DNA of 64,000 bases from Billgrantia sulfidoxydans (GTDB lineage Bacteria; Pseudomonadota; Gammaproteobacteria; Pseudomonadales; Halomonadaceae), in assembly GCF_017868775.1 (NCBI RefSeq), contig NZ_CP053381.1, forward strand, positions 2,914,001-2,978,000, given 5' to 3'. Below, in pieces: positions 10,811-21,052 of the stretch (position 1 is its first letter; each line of letters opens with the position of its first letter). Under the pieces are notes generated by a model. It was given only the letters and a program-made list of their open reading frames with translations, ran no database searches and was not told the DNA's origin. The position numbers and the translations under genes are program-made.

Positions 10811-11392
10811 ATGTCCCAGGTCAAGGCCATCATCGGGCTGGGCAACCCCGGCGACAACTACGCCGCCACTCGCCACAACGCCGGCGCCTGGCTGGTGGAG
10901 ATCCTGGCCCGCCAGGCCGGTACCGAGCTGCGCCCGGAGAAGAAGTTCCTCGGCCTTTACGCCAAGGTCCTGCTCGACGGCCAGGAGCTGCACCTGCTCG
11001 AGCCCACCACCTTCATGAATCGCAGCGGCGGCGCCGTCGCCGCGCTGTGCCAGTTCTACAAGATCGCCCCCGGCGAGCTGCTGGTGGCCCACGACGAGCT
11101 CGATCTCCCCCCCGGCAGCGCCCGCTACAAGCAGGGCGGTGGCCACGGCGGCCACAACGGCCTGCGCGACATCATCAGCGCGCTGGGCGACAAGGCGTTC
11201 GGCCGGCTACGCATCGGCATCGGCCACCCCGGCGATTCACGCCAGGTGACCAACTACGTGCTGGGGCGCCCCGGCAAGGCGGAGCTCGAAGCCATCGGCG
11301 CGGCCCTCGACGAGTGCCTGGCGACGCTGCCCCTGGTCGTAACCGGCAAGTGGGCCCAGGCGATGAACCGCCTGCATAGCTTCAAGCCCTGA
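10811..11392 (+). CDS. pth: Peptidyl-tRNA hydrolase
   Basis: 193 residues. It frees tRNAs from peptidyl-tRNAs that drop off the ribosome. The N-terminus has the family motif IIGLGNPGDNYAATRHNAG with the catalytic histidine at residue 22. The second conserved segment is GGGHGGHNGLRDI. A GGAGG Shine-Dalgarno lies about 5-10 bases before the ATG, directly after the rplY terminator. Pth next to ychF is a conserved proteobacterial pairing, with 78 bases between them here. Confidence 0.96.
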   Translation: MSQVKAIIGLGNPGDNYAATRHNAGAWLVEILARQAGTELRPEKKFLGLYAKVLLDGQELHLLEPTTFMNRSGGAVAALCQFYKIAPGELLVAHDELDLPPGSARYKQGGGHGGHNGLRDIISALGDKAFGRLRIGIGHPGDSRQVTNYVLGRPGKAELEAIGAALDECLATLPLVVTGKWAQAMNRLHSFKP

Positions 11393-11470
11393 AAGGCTTC
11401 GCCGTAGCTCACCGCTCATAGCAACGGTAGAATGGCCGCCAATTTCTCACACGCTCTCCAGGACACTCCC

Positions 11471-12562
11471 ATGGGTTTCAACTGCGGTATCGTCGGCCTG
11501 CCCAATGTGGGCAAGTCGACCCTCTTCAACGCCCTGACCAAGTCCGGCATCGATGCCGAGAACTTCCCCTTCTGCACTATCGAGCCCAACGTCGGCATCG
11601 TGCCGATGCCCGACCCGCGGCTGGACAGGCTGGCCGAGATCGTGAAGCCCCAGAAGGTGCTCCCCACCACCATGGAATTCGTCGATATCGCCGGCCTGGT
11701 GGCGGGCGCTTCCAAGGGCGAGGGGCTCGGCAACCAGTTCCTGGCCAACATCCGCGAGACCCAGGCCATCGCCCACGTGGTGCGCTGCTTCGACAACGAC
11801 AACGTGATCCACGTGGCCAACCAGGTCGACCCGCGCGCCGACATCGAGACCATCAACCTGGAACTGGCGCTGGCCGACCTCGACACCGTCGAGCGCGCCA
11901 TCCAGCGCCTGGTTCGCGTGGTCAAGGGCGGCGACAAGGAGGCCATCGCCACCAAGGCGATTCTCGACCGCATCCAGCCGCACCTGGCCGAAGGCCAGCC
12001 GCTGAGAAGCGCAGGCCTCGACGACGATGAGAAGCGCCAGCTCAAGAGCTTCGGCTTCCTCACGCTCAAGCCGACGATGTACATCGCCAACGTCAACGAG
12101 GACGGCTTCGAGAACAATCCCTACCTCGATGTCGTCAACGAGATCGCCGCCGAGGAGGGCGCCGTGGTGGTGCCGGTGTGCAACCAGCTCGAGGCCGAGA
12201 TCGCCGAACTCGACGACGACGAGCGCGCCATGTTCCTCGGCGAGATGGGCATGGAGGAGCCCGGTCTCGACCGCGTGATCCGCGCCGGCTACAAGCTGCT
12301 CGGCCTGCAGACCTACTTCACCGCGGGCGTCAAGGAGGTGCGCGCCTGGACCGTCAAGGTCGGTGCCACCGCCCCCGAAGCCGCCGGCGTGATCCATACC
12401 GACTTCCAGAAGGGCTTCATCCGCGCCGAGGTCATCGCCTATGACGACTTCGTCGCCCTGGGCGGCGAACAGGGCGCCAAGGACGCCGGCAAGTGGCGCC
12501 TCGAAGGCAAGGAGTACGTCGTGCAGGACGGCGACGTGATCCACTTCCGCTTCAATGTGTAA
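11471..12562 (+). CDS. ychF: Ribosome-binding redox-responsive ATPase YchF
   Basis: 363 residues, the same length as E. coli YchF. It is an Obg-family P-loop protein that prefers ATP and binds ribosomes. The G1 motif is GLPNVGKST, with the switch region [12 protein letters not shown] helical insert follows, then the C-terminal TGS domain ([23 protein letters not shown]). The ATG at 11471 gives the conserved [11 protein letters not shown] start; an upstream in-frame ATG at 11432 adds a non-family tail. Last protein gene of this plus-strand run. Confidence 0.96.
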   Translation: MGFNCGIVGLPNVGKSTLFNALTKSGIDAENFPFCTIEPNVGIVPMPDPRLDRLAEIVKPQKVLPTTMEFVDIAGLVAGASKGEGLGNQFLANIRETQAIAHVVRCFDNDNVIHVANQVDPRADIETINLELALADLDTVERAIQRLVRVVKGGDKEAIATKAILDRIQPHLAEGQPLRSAGLDDDEKRQLKSFGFLTLKPTMYIANVNEDGFENNPYLDVVNEIAAEEGAVVVPVCNQLEAEIAELDDDERAMFLGEMGMEEPGLDRVIRAGYKLLGLQTYFTAGVKEVRAWTVKVGATAPEAAGVIHTDFQKGFIRAEVIAYDDFVALGGEQGAKDAGKWRLEGKEYVVQDGDVIHFRFNV

Positions 12563-12570
12563 CCACAAGC

Positions 12571-12599
12571 TTGACCTGACGGGAGTGAATCCGTAGACT
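12571..12599 (+). promoter_or_regulatory. Sigma-70 promoter of tRNA-Met (12615)
   Basis: TTGACC at 12571 and TAGACT at 12594 with a 17-base spacer, ending 15 bases before the tRNA. Confidence 0.7.
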
Positions 12600-12614
12600 T
12601 CGCCTCCGTCGATT

Positions 12615-12691
12615 GGCTACGTAGCTCAGTTGGTTAGAGCACATCACTCATAATGATGGGGTCCCCTGTTCGAGTCAGGGCGTAGCCACCA
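12615..12691 (+). tRNA. tRNA-Met (CAT), elongator type
   Basis: 77 nt with encoded CCA. The acceptor stem GGCTACG pairs with CGTAGCC, the anticodon loop is CTCATAA, and the T arm is CCCTG/CAGGG around TTCGAGT. The sequence resembles the E. coli elongator metT/metU type, and base pair 1:72 is G-C, unlike initiator tRNA. A second copy on the other strand at 20197-20273 differs at three positions. Confidence 0.95.
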
Positions 12692-12699
12692 GAGATCGA

Positions 12700-12733
12700 A
12701 AAAAACCCGGCGCCTTCTGGCGCCGGGTTTTTC
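12700..12733. terminator. Bidirectional terminator between tRNA-Met and apeB
   Basis: Ten-base perfect stem ACCCGGCGCC / GGCGCCGGGT with loop TTCT. It is flanked by an A-run on the left and a T-run on the right, so it can end transcription in both directions between the convergent tRNA and apeB. Confidence 0.9.
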
Positions 12734-12743
12734 GTGGTGGCAA

Positions 12744-14042
12744 TCAGGCCAGCCGCGGGCGGTTGGCGAAGGCGATCAGCGCCCGGATCAGATGCTCGAC
12801 GTCATGGCTGCCCGCCGTCTCGCGGATCGAGTGCATGGCCCACTGCGGCACGCCCACGTCCAGCGTCGGCACGCCGAGCTCGGTGGCGGTGATCGGGCCG
12901 ATGGTGCTGCCGCAGCCCATGTCGGCACGGGTGACGAAGGTCTGCACCGGCACCTCGGCCTCGCGGCAGACGTCGCGGAACAGCGCCGCCGTGGCACTGT
13001 TGGTGGCATAGCGCTGGTTGGCGTTGACCTTGATCACCGGCCCCCCGTTGAGCGCCGGCCCATGGGCGGCATCGTGCTTGTCGGGGAAGTTGGGATGCAG
13101 GGCGTGGGCGTTGTCGCAGGAGATCATGCGCGAGGCCTGGATCAGGCGAATGAAGCCCTCGTCGCCCGGTTCGCCGAGCTGGGCATTGACCCGGCGCAGC
13201 ACGTCGCCGAGGAACGGCCCCTGGGCGCCGCAGGCGCTGGCGCTGCCGACCTCCTCGTGGTCGTTGGCGACCAGCACCACGCCCTGGCTGCCGTCGCTCT
13301 CCAGCAGCGCCTCCAGGCCGATGAAGCAGGAGAGCAGGTTGTCGAGGCGCGCACTGGCCACCAGCTCGCGCTCGACGCCGACCAGGGCCGGCGGCTGCAC
13401 GTCATGCAGCGCCAGCTCGAAGTCGAGGATCTCGGCCCCCGTGATGCCATGCTGCGCCTCCAGCCACTCGAGCAGCAGGCGCTGCAGGTCGGCCTTCTCC
13501 CCACCCTGCAGGAACACCGGCGGCATCTGGGTCTGGGCGTTGATCGCGCGTCCGGCGTTGACCTCGCGATCGAGGTGGATGGCCAGGCTGGGGATGATGG
13601 CGACCGGCCGCTCCACGTGGAGCAGCACGCCCTCGATGCGGCCGTCGGGGTGACGCACGTGGACGCGGCCGGCCAGGCCCAGGTCACGATCGTACCAGGG
13701 CGCCAGCAGCACGCCGCCATAGAGTTCGATGCCGAGCTGCAGCCAGCCGGCAGACGTCTGGGCAGCCTGCGGTTTCAGGCGCAGCCCGGGGCTGTCGGTA
13801 TGGGCACCGATCATGCGCAGCGCCTCGAGCCCAGCTCGGGGCAGCTGCAGCGCCACGATGGACGAGTCGTTGCGCGTGACGTAGGCCCGCTCACCGGCAG
13901 ACAGCTGCCAGGCCTGGCTCTCGTCGAGCCGGCGAAAGCCGGCGGCTTCGAGACGCTCGGCCATGGCGGCGACGGCATGCCAGGGCGTGGGGGAACGGTA
14001 CAGAAAGTCGAGCAGGCGCTCGAGGCGGGCTTCCCGAGACAT
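12744..14042 (-). CDS. apeB: M18-family aminopeptidase (aspartyl aminopeptidase-like)
   Basis: 432 residues. Zinc-dependent M18 aminopeptidase that removes N-terminal residues from peptides in the cytoplasm. Metal-ligand segments are visible: GAHTDSPG near residue 80, the NDHEEVGS segment with the catalytic glutamates, and a C-terminal histidine in PQWAMHSIRETAG. The start at 14042 is preferred over the ATG at 14054 because AGGAG lies 4 bases upstream of it. Divergent from prc, with about 128 bases between. Length and motif spacing fit bacterial ApeB; exact peptide preference is unknown. Confidence 0.9.
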   Translation of the reverse strand: MSREARLERLLDFLYRSPTPWHAVAAMAERLEAAGFRRLDESQAWQLSAGERAYVTRNDSSIVALQLPRAGLEALRMIGAHTDSPGLRLKPQAAQTSAGWLQLGIELYGGVLLAPWYDRDLGLAGRVHVRHPDGRIEGVLLHVERPVAIIPSLAIHLDREVNAGRAINAQTQMPPVFLQGGEKADLQRLLLEWLEAQHGITGAEILDFELALHDVQPPALVGVERELVASARLDNLLSCFIGLEALLESDGSQGVVLVANDHEEVGSASACGAQGPFLGDVLRRVNAQLGEPGDEGFIRLIQASRMISCDNAHALHPNFPDKHDAAHGPALNGGPVIKVNANQRYATNSATAALFRDVCREAEVPVQTFVTRADMGCGSTIGPITATELGVPTLDVGVPQWAMHSIRETAGSHDVEHLIRALIAFANRPRLA

Positions 14043-14170
14043 GAGGCTCCTCATCAGGGGTCTAAGGTTGACGCGAGAGCTGCTACAATGCGATGTCTGC
14101 CTTTGGCAACTCACAGGGCATACGCTTGTCTAGGGAAGGAAGTGTACACGAAACCAGGGGTGCTTCATCG

Positions 14171-16246
14171 ATGAGCCAGTTAGTCGTTATTCGGCGCACA
14201 GCGGTCCTGACGCTGGCGCTGCTGTCGTGGTGTGCTCAACTGGCGCTTGCAGCCCAGATCCAGCCGGGTGAAGAGCAGCGCCAGGCCGCCGTCGAGGTAG
14301 CCGAATCGCTGCGCTATGGCCACTACGCCGACACCGCCATCGATGACGACTGGTCGCGACTGGCCTTCGAACGCTATCTCGACATCCTGGATGGCCAGCG
14401 CGCCTTCCTGCTCGAAAGCGACGTCGAGGAGTTTCGCCACCTCGAGACACGCATCGACGACATGCTCTTCGAGGGCGAGCTCGAGCCCGCCTACCAGCTC
14501 TACCAACGCTATCACGACCGTGCGGAAAACCGCTTCGAGTGGCTGCTCGACACCCTCGACGAAGGGCTGAACTTCACCTACGAGACCGACATGCGGCTCG
14601 ATCTCGACCGTCGCGATGCCGACTGGGCCACCAGCGAGGCGGAACTCGAGGAGCTGTGGCGCAAGCGCCTGAAGAACGATGCCCTGACCCTCGACATCAG
14701 CGGCCAGGACGAGGAGCAGGTGGAGAACAACCTGCGCCAGCGCTACGAGGGCCAGCTCACTCGCCTGCGCCAGACCAACGGCGAGGACGTGTTCGGCCTC
14801 TTCATGGCCGCGGTGACCAGCAGCATCGACCCGCACACCGAGTACCTCTCGCCGCGCCAGGGCGAATCCTTCGACATTCAGATGCGTCTGTCGCTGGAGG
14901 GCATCGGCGCCATGCTGCAGTCCGACGGCGAGTACGTGAAGGTCACCAGCCTGGTGCCCGGCGGCCCCGCGGACCGTGCCGGCGTGCTGGAACCCGCCGA
15001 CCGCATCGTCGGCGTGGGCCAGGAAGACGAGGAAAAGACGGTCAACGTCGTCGGCATGCGCCTCGACGAAGTGGTCGACCTGATTCGCGGCCCCAAGGGG
15101 ACCGTGGTACGCCTCGATGTCGTTCCGGCGGAAGCCGTCGACATGACCCGCTCGCATACCGTCGAGATCACCCGCGACACGGTCGACCTCGAGGACCAGG
15201 CGGCGCATGGCGAGGTCATCGAGGTGGAGCGCGACGACGGCGTCAAGCGCATCGGCGTGATCACCATCCCCACCTTCTACGTCGACTTCGATGCCTGGCA
15301 GGCCGGCGCCGAGGAATTCCGTAGCACCACGCGCGACGTGGCCCGCGAAGTGGAGCGGCTCAAGGGCGAGGGTGTCGACGGCATCATGCTCGACCTGCGC
15401 AACAACGGCGGCGGTGCGCTGCAGGAAGCCAATTCGCTGCTCGGTCTGTTCATCGATCGCGGCCCCACCGTGCAGGTGCGCGACGCGCGTGGCCGCATCA
15501 GCCTCTATGGCGACACCGAGACCGGTACCCTTTACGACGGCCCGCTGGCCGTGCTGGTCAACCGCCTGTCGGCCTCGGCCTCGGAGATCTTCGCCGGCGC
15601 CATCCAGGACTATGGCCGCGGCCTGGTGCTGGGCAGCGCCACCTTCGGCAAGGGCACCGTGCAGACCCTGAACGACCTCAGCCACGGCCAGATCAAGCTG
15701 ACCCGCGCCAAGTTCTACCGCATCTCGGGCGAGAGCACCCAGAATCGCGGCGTCGAGCCCGACATCCTGTTCCCCGACATGGTCGACCCGGAGCGAATCG
15801 GTGAGAGCAGCCTGGACAACGCGCTCGCGTGGGACACCGTCCAGGCCGTCCAGTACCGCCACTACGGCGAACCATGGGAATATCTCGAGACGCTGCGTTC
15901 GCGGCACCGCGAGCGGGCCGAGTCCCACCCCAACTTCGTCTACCTGAAGGAGCGCGTCGAGCTCGCACGCCGCATGCGCGAGGAGCACACCAGCGTCAGC
16001 CTGGATCGTGAGCGACGCCAGCGAGAGGTGGAGAGCCGCGATGCCGAGCAGCTGGCGCTGGAGAATCGCCGCCGCAAGGCCTTGGGCCTGGAGCCGCTGG
16101 ACGAGCTGATCGATGCGCGCAGCGAAGCGGGAGAAGAGGAAACGGAGCGCGACGAGCCGGTGGATCGAGTCCAGGTGACCGAAGCCGCCGCCATTCTCGC
16201 CGACTACGCCGAGTTGACCGAACGACGCCTGGCCGGCCGCTACTGA
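14171..16246 (+). CDS. prc: Tail-specific periplasmic protease Prc (Tsp, S41A family)
   Basis: 691 residues with an N-terminal signal peptide that probably ends at AALA-like residues (about residue 28). Prc cleaves periplasmic proteins at unstructured C-termini, including peptidoglycan hydrolases and their regulators. A PDZ domain lies near residues 240-330 (EGIGAMLQSDGEYVKV). The serine-lysine dyad is S469 in RLSASASEIF and K494 in TFGKGTVQ; the spacing of 25 matches E. coli S452/K477. The tail is rich in charged residues. The start ATG at 14171 gives the signal peptide; the open frame upstream does not. Confidence 0.95.
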   Translation: MSQLVVIRRTAVLTLALLSWCAQLALAAQIQPGEEQRQAAVEVAESLRYGHYADTAIDDDWSRLAFERYLDILDGQRAFLLESDVEEFRHLETRIDDMLFEGELEPAYQLYQRYHDRAENRFEWLLDTLDEGLNFTYETDMRLDLDRRDADWATSEAELEELWRKRLKNDALTLDISGQDEEQVENNLRQRYEGQLTRLRQTNGEDVFGLFMAAVTSSIDPHTEYLSPRQGESFDIQMRLSLEGIGAMLQSDGEYVKVTSLVPGGPADRAGVLEPADRIVGVGQEDEEKTVNVVGMRLDEVVDLIRGPKGTVVRLDVVPAEAVDMTRSHTVEITRDTVDLEDQAAHGEVIEVERDDGVKRIGVITIPTFYVDFDAWQAGAEEFRSTTRDVAREVERLKGEGVDGIMLDLRNNGGGALQEANSLLGLFIDRGPTVQVRDARGRISLYGDTETGTLYDGPLAVLVNRLSASASEIFAGAIQDYGRGLVLGSATFGKGTVQTLNDLSHGQIKLTRAKFYRISGESTQNRGVEPDILFPDMVDPERIGESSLDNALAWDTVQAVQYRHYGEPWEYLETLRSRHRERAESHPNFVYLKERVELARRMREEHTSVSLDRERRQREVESRDAEQLALENRRRKALGLEPLDELIDARSEAGEEETERDEPVDRVQVTEAAAILADYAELTERRLAGRY

Positions 16247-16561
16247 CCTCCCTTCGAGGCGGGTCCCGCCCGGGGCCCGCCCCTCGCCGCGCCCAGGTTG
16301 CGTTGCCACCCCTCCCCTCGGTGCCGCCTCAGGCAGCCCCACCCCAGCCGGACCATGAGATACGTCATCAATTCGCCTGCGTTTCCCTGCTAGGATCAGC
16401 CCGATACGGCATGCCTGTCTCGGCTTCGTCCACGCTGCGTTGATGGCGCAAGTCAGTGGATCGGCGAGAATGACCGTAGCAACGGCCTGGCGAGCCATGG
16501 CCGAGGTTCCGGTCGTCGCACGGGCTCGGCCCGCCACGCCGATCCACGCCCCAGGGGAACA
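16247..16561. other. Gap between prc and the GGDEF/EAL gene
   Basis: 315 bases without a convincing gene. The first part (about 16256-16285) can fold into GC-rich stems just after the prc stop but lacks a T-run, so termination there is only possible. A Shine-Dalgarno-like AGGGGA lies before the next start. I see no tRNA or repeat. Confidence 0.4.
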
Positions 16562-19500
16562 ATGCGCATGCGGATTCATCGGTTGGCACGCTCGGCTCGA
16601 TTCGCAAGCCAGCACTGGCCAAGCTGGCTGCTGGCCTATGCCGCGCTCTCCGTGGCGGCGCATCTGCTGCGCAACCCGTACCACGGCTTCAGCCTGATGC
16701 TGCCGCAGGGGGGCATCCTGCTTGCCGCCCTGCTCGTGCTGCCCTCCACCCATCGCCGGGAGCGGCTCCGCCTGGTTGGTGCGGTCCTGCTGGTCGATTC
16801 CGGCCTGCGCATCGGCCTTCAGGACATGCCGCCTCTCGCCGCCCTATGGGTCAGCGCGCCTTTGGTCGCGCAGGCCTGGCTGGGCGCCCTGCTGCTGCGG
16901 CACATCGCACCCGACGGCTGCAGCCCCGATACGCAGCGGGGCATCCTGCAGTTCCTGCTGTGGGGCTGCCTGCTGCCGGCAGCGCTGTCGTCCAGCCTGA
17001 CGACTCTGGGCCTGCTTGAGGCGCCTGGCCACTTTCTCGCTGAGTGGCTGTGGTGGTTCATCCAGCGCCTCAACGGCCTGCTGCTCTTCGCCCCCCTGCT
17101 GGTGCTGGTCTTTCGACCCGCCTTCGGCGCAGCGACCGAGGCTCGCGAACGCCCGCCCCACTGGGAATCGGTGGCGCTCTGGGCGCTCACCTGCCTGGCG
17201 TCGGCCCTGATCTTCAGCGTCAGCAACCCCGCCGGCAGAACGCTGGCGACCTACAGCTTCCTGCTGACCCCGCTCCTGGTGATCGTCGCCATACGACTCC
17301 CCCTGACGACCAGCCTGTTCGTGGTGCTCTCGGCCAGCCTGGTCGCCAGCGTGGCCGATGCGCTGGGAGCCGGCGATACCCCCGCAAGCGCCCAGCGCAG
17401 CCTGATCGCCGTCTCGGTGTTCCTGCTGATCAATCAGATGGTCGTCTGGCTGCTCGGCGCCCTGATCGACGAACGCCATCGCGTGCTGCGCCGGGTGCAG
17501 AAGATGCGCGACATGTACGAGATGCTCAGCAACGCCAATCAGGCGCTGATCAACCTCAAGCTGACCCCGCCCCAGCTCTACCAGCGAATGTGCGAGATCA
17601 TCGTTGCCGAGAGCGACTTTTACCTGGCCTGCATCACGCCGCTCCAGGCGGCACGGCCGGGCAGCGCCGATAGACCCTCCAGCGTGATTTGCGCACGCCA
17701 GGGAAGCGGCCTGCTAGCGGCGGGAGAGTGGTGCCACCCCGACGAGGAGCTGGTCCACCAGGCGCAGGCCAAGCGTCGCCATGTCATTCGACACGACTGG
17801 CGGCCAGGCGCGAGCGCCGTCCCCCCAGGGAATGAGCCCGGCACCATGGCAGCCTTTCCCATCCGTCCGGAGGACAAGCCGGTACAGGCCGTGTTGACGG
17901 TGTTCAGCCTGCGCCGCGACGGCTTCGATGCGGATATGGTGCGCCTCTTCGACGAGCTGGCCGGCGACATCGCTTTTGCCCTGACCATGCAGGCGGATCG
18001 TCAACGCCTGAAGCTGGCGTCGGAGGTCTTCGAGCACAGCCATGGATCCATCATCATCGCCGACGCCAGAGGCCATATTCTCGACGTCAACCCCTCCTTC
18101 ACGCGAATCACGGGTCACAGCCGGCGGGAGGTGATAGGCCACAACCCTCGCCTGCTCCAGTCCGGCCGACAGGACCGTGCATTCTACGAAGCGCTGTGGA
18201 ACAGCCTGCTGACGAAAGGACACTGGGCCGGCGAATTCTGGAACTCGCGCAAGAACGGGGAGCACTACCCGCAGCGCGGCACCATCACCGCGGTACGCGG
18301 AGAGGACGGCCAGATCGAGCACTTCATCTCGGTCATGGAGGACGTCTCGGTCCAGGTAGAGGCCGAACAGAAGATTCTCAACCTCGCCAACTACGATGCC
18401 CTGACGGGCCTACCCAACCGCCTGATGCTGGAAAGCCGCTTTCGGCATGCGGTCGAGCAGGCGGGCGATGCCCCGTTGGCGCTCACGGTGCTCTTCATTG
18501 ACCTGGACGAATTCAAGCACGTCAACGATGCCATGGGGCACCAGCAGGGTGACCTCCTGCTGCAGCTGGTGTCCGCCCGGCTGGTGGGCGAGCTGCGCGA
18601 CGGCGACACCCTGGCCCGCTTCGGCGGTGACGAGTTCGTGGTGTTGCTGGCCGGCCGGCGCCAGGAGGCGCGCTCCCTGGCCAAGCGCCTGATCCGCAGC
18701 GTTCGCCAGCCCTACCGGCTCGACGAGCAGCCCGTGCACATCGGCTGCAGCATCGGCATCGCCCAGGCGCCGCGCGACGGAACCAATCTCGACGAGCTGA
18801 TCCAGGCCGCCGATACCGCCATGTACCAGGCCAAGGCGCGTGGGCGCGGCATCTATGCGTTCTACTCCAGCGACATGCAGCACCAGGCGCAGAACCGACT
18901 AACCCTACGGGTGGAACTCGACGGCGCCATACAGCGCAACGAGCTGCGCGCGTACTATCAGCCCAAGCTCGGCATCGCCGATGACGGCATCATCGGCTTC
19001 GAGGCGCTGGTGCGCTGGCAGCATCCCGAGCGCGGCCTGGTGCCGCCGGGGAACTTCATACCCGTTGCCGAATCGAGTGGCCAGATCGCCGCCATCGATC
19101 GCTGGATGCTCGAGGCGGTGATCGAACAGCTGGCACACTGGCGACGCCAGGGGCGCCGAATACTGCCGGTGGCAGTCAACGTCTCGGCCTCGCTGTTCTC
19201 CCGCTCCGACTTCGTTGACGAGTTGACGCGCTGGCTCGGCGAGAGCAGGGTACCGGGTCACGACCTCGAACTGGAGATCACCGAGCACGTGGCCATGTTC
19301 GATCTCGACTACACCCTTGCCACGTTGCAGGCGCTGAAACGCCTCGGCGTGGCACTGTCGATCGACGACTTCGGCACGGGCTACTCGGGGCTCGCCTACC
19401 TGCGTGACTTCCCCATCGACACCGTCAAGATCGACATGAGCTTCATCAAGCGGGTGCACGAGGACGAGAAGAACCAGGGCATCGTACGTGCCATCATCGC

Positions 19501-19690
19501 CCTGGCCGATACCTTGGGCCTGCACACCATCGCCGAAGGCGTGGAGACCGAGAAAGAGCTGGCGTTCCTGAAACGTCAGGGGTGCTGGGGCTATCAAGGC
19601 CACCTGTTCAGCCCGGCGCTGGCGGCAGACGAGATCGAGCATCGCTTCCTGGCGCTCGAGGCACGCCAAGGCATGCGGCTCGACCGCTGA
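16562..19690 (+). CDS. Membrane-anchored PAS-GGDEF-EAL protein (c-di-GMP turnover)
   Basis: 1042 residues. About residues 20-310 form a multi-helix membrane domain resembling a MASE-type sensor, then a GAF-like region near 330-480 and a PAS domain near 485-605. The diguanylate cyclase site is intact (ARFGGDEFVVLL, GGDEF at 688-692). An inhibitory RxxD site (RDGD, 679-682) lies exactly 5 residues before it. The phosphodiesterase domain has EAL at 814-816 (GFEALVRWQHP), DDFGTGYSGLAYL and EGVETEKEL, so both activities could work. The ligand for the sensor part is unknown. The gene stands alone between prc and the tRNA cluster; AGGGGA precedes the start, and an in-frame ATG at 16568 is an alternative. 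Confidence 0.92.
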   Translation: MRMRIHRLARSARFASQHWPSWLLAYAALSVAAHLLRNPYHGFSLMLPQGGILLAALLVLPSTHRRERLRLVGAVLLVDSGLRIGLQDMPPLAALWVSAPLVAQAWLGALLLRHIAPDGCSPDTQRGILQFLLWGCLLPAALSSSLTTLGLLEAPGHFLAEWLWWFIQRLNGLLLFAPLLVLVFRPAFGAATEARERPPHWESVALWALTCLASALIFSVSNPAGRTLATYSFLLTPLLVIVAIRLPLTTSLFVVLSASLVASVADALGAGDTPASAQRSLIAVSVFLLINQMVVWLLGALIDERHRVLRRVQKMRDMYEMLSNANQALINLKLTPPQLYQRMCEIIVAESDFYLACITPLQAARPGSADRPSSVICARQGSGLLAAGEWCHPDEELVHQAQAKRRHVIRHDWRPGASAVPPGNEPGTMAAFPIRPEDKPVQAVLTVFSLRRDGFDADMVRLFDELAGDIAFALTMQADRQRLKLASEVFEHSHGSIIIADARGHILDVNPSFTRITGHSRREVIGHNPRLLQSGRQDRAFYEALWNSLLTKGHWAGEFWNSRKNGEHYPQRGTITAVRGEDGQIEHFISVMEDVSVQVEAEQKILNLANYDALTGLPNRLMLESRFRHAVEQAGDAPLALTVLFIDLDEFKHVNDAMGHQQGDLLLQLVSARLVGELRDGDTLARFGGDEFVVLLAGRRQEARSLAKRLIRSVRQPYRLDEQPVHIGCSIGIAQAPRDGTNLDELIQAADTAMYQAKARGRGIYAFYSSDMQHQAQNRLTLRVELDGAIQRNELRAYYQPKLGIADDGIIGFEALVRWQHPERGLVPPGNFIPVAESSGQIAAIDRWMLEAVIEQLAHWRRQGRRILPVAVNVSASLFSRSDFVDELTRWLGESRVPGHDLELEITEHVAMFDLDYTLATLQALKRLGVALSIDDFGTGYSGLAYLRDFPIDTVKIDMSFIKRVHEDEKNQGIVRAIIALADTLGLHTIAEGVETEKELAFLKRQGCWGYQGHLFSPALAADEIEHRFLALEARQGMRLDR

Positions 19691-19769
19691 CACGACATCG
19701 GAAAACGCCACCGGGCTGCGCGGCAGCGCACGCAATGGAAACCCGTCGCTGGCAGGCGACGACGGAGAT

Positions 19770-19845
<76 letters not shown>

Positions 19846-19882
19846 ACGGCATGACGGGAAAGGATTCCCAGGGCGGGGCTGA

Positions 19883-19958
<76 letters not shown>

Positions 19959-19988
19959 ATGACGGGCGTCAGGATCAGCTCGTGTTCT

Positions 19989-20064
<76 letters not shown>

Positions 20065-20085
20065 ATGGCCGTGAACACGGTGCGT

Positions 20086-20113
20086 AGTATACGGATCGCT
20101 CACATAAGGTCAA
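20086..20113 (-). promoter_or_regulatory. Sigma-70 promoter of the tRNA-Asn cluster
   Basis: Read on the minus strand: TTGACC (-35) and TATACT (-10) with a 16-base spacer, upstream of tRNA-Asn copy 3. Confidence 0.75.
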
Positions 20114-20152
20114 GGGCGGATTCTGCCGGCCTGACACCGCTCTCGAACGCAC

Positions 20153-20184
20153 GATGCCCGCGCAACCGGAGTCGCGCGGGCATC
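20153..20184 (-). terminator. Hairpin downstream of tRNA-Met (20197)
   Basis: Eleven-base perfect stem GATGCCCGCGC / GCGCGGGCATC with a 10-base loop, 12 bases past the tRNA-Met 3' end. There is no clear T-run. Confidence 0.5.
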
Positions 20185-20196
20185 ATGTGTGAAACC

Positions 20197-20273
20197 TGGT
20201 GGCTACGCCCTGATTCGAACAGGGGACCCCATCATTATGAGTGATGTGCTCTAACCGGCTGAGCTACGTAGCC
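20197..20273 (-). tRNA. tRNA-Met (CAT), elongator type, second copy
   Basis: 77 nt with encoded CCA. It has the same acceptor stem, anticodon arm and T stem as the tRNA at 12615. It differs by GCCGG instead of GTTGG in the D loop and by A instead of G in the T loop. Confidence 0.95.
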
Positions 20274-20308
20274 TTTCGAACGGGAATCGAACCCCTCGAC
20301 GCGGCAGG

Positions 20309-20337
20309 ATTATGCACGAAACGAATCGGGCTAGCAA
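20309..20337 (-). promoter_or_regulatory. Probable sigma-70 promoter of tRNA-Met (20197)
   Basis: On the minus strand, TTGCTA (-35) and CATAAT (-10) are 17 bases apart, 35 bases before the tRNA. Confidence 0.55.
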
Positions 20338-20356
20338 GCCGGCGCGGCTCCGGTTT

Positions 20357-20384
20357 TTTATTGATTGAACGTTCAATAAAAAAA
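20357..20384. promoter_or_regulatory. BetI-type operator before betI
   Basis: Perfect 14-base palindrome ATTGAACGTTCAAT (20364-20377) inside an imperfect 28-base palindrome in an AT-rich stretch. BetI is a TetR-family repressor that autoregulates the bet genes and is relieved by choline. The position just upstream of betI and the palindromic form fit such an operator. It lies between the divergent tRNA-Met promoter and betI. Confidence 0.75.
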
Positions 20385-20435
20385 TGCCATGCTGACGGAA
20401 AATCCAGCGGCGTCGTTCTCAAGAGGAGGCAGCGG

Positions 20436-21052
20436 GTGCCCAAGACAGGTATGGAGCCGATCCGGCGTAGCCAGCTCATCAAGGCGACCATGACCGCCAT
20501 CGACGAAGTCGGTCTGGCTGATGCCACGGTCCTGCGAATCGCCCGGCATGCCGGCGTATCGGCAGGCATCATCAGTCACTACTTCGGCGGCAAGGACGGC
20601 CTGCTCGAGGCCACCATGCGCCAGATCCTGACCGACCTCGGCGAGGCGGTGGCACAGCGCCGTCGCCAGCTCGTCAATGGCTCTCCTCGTGAGCATATCG
20701 GCGCGATCATCGATGGCAACTTCGATCGCAGCCAGATCATCGGTCCGGCCGCCAAGACCTGGCTCGCTTTTTGGGCCAGCAGCATGCACAAGCCGCAGCT
20801 CCAGCGCCTTCAGCACGTCAATGACCAGCGCCTCTACTCCAACCTGTGCTGCCAGTTTCGTCGTCTGATGCCGCACGCAGCGGCGCGCGATGCCGCCCGC
20901 GGCCTGGCCGCCATGATCGATGGCCTGTGGCTGCGCGGCACCCTCAGCCCCGAGGGGCTGGATACCGCACGCGCCCGACGCCTGGCGCACGCCTACCTCG
21001 ACCAGCTGCTGGCCCGATACGACACCTCCCTTGCGTCCACCAAGGAGACAGC

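Noticed and set aside
14180..16753. Very long open frame on the minus strand opposite prc
   Set aside because: It lies over prc, which has a signal peptide, PDZ and catalytic dyad. The antisense frame has no recognisable domain and is a GC-rich codon-position shadow.
20274..20300. TTCGAT...CCC segment next to tRNA-Met, resembling a tRNA T arm
   Set aside because: The stem does not pair over five bases and there is no acceptor or anticodon stem. It is better explained as the tRNA-Met leader.
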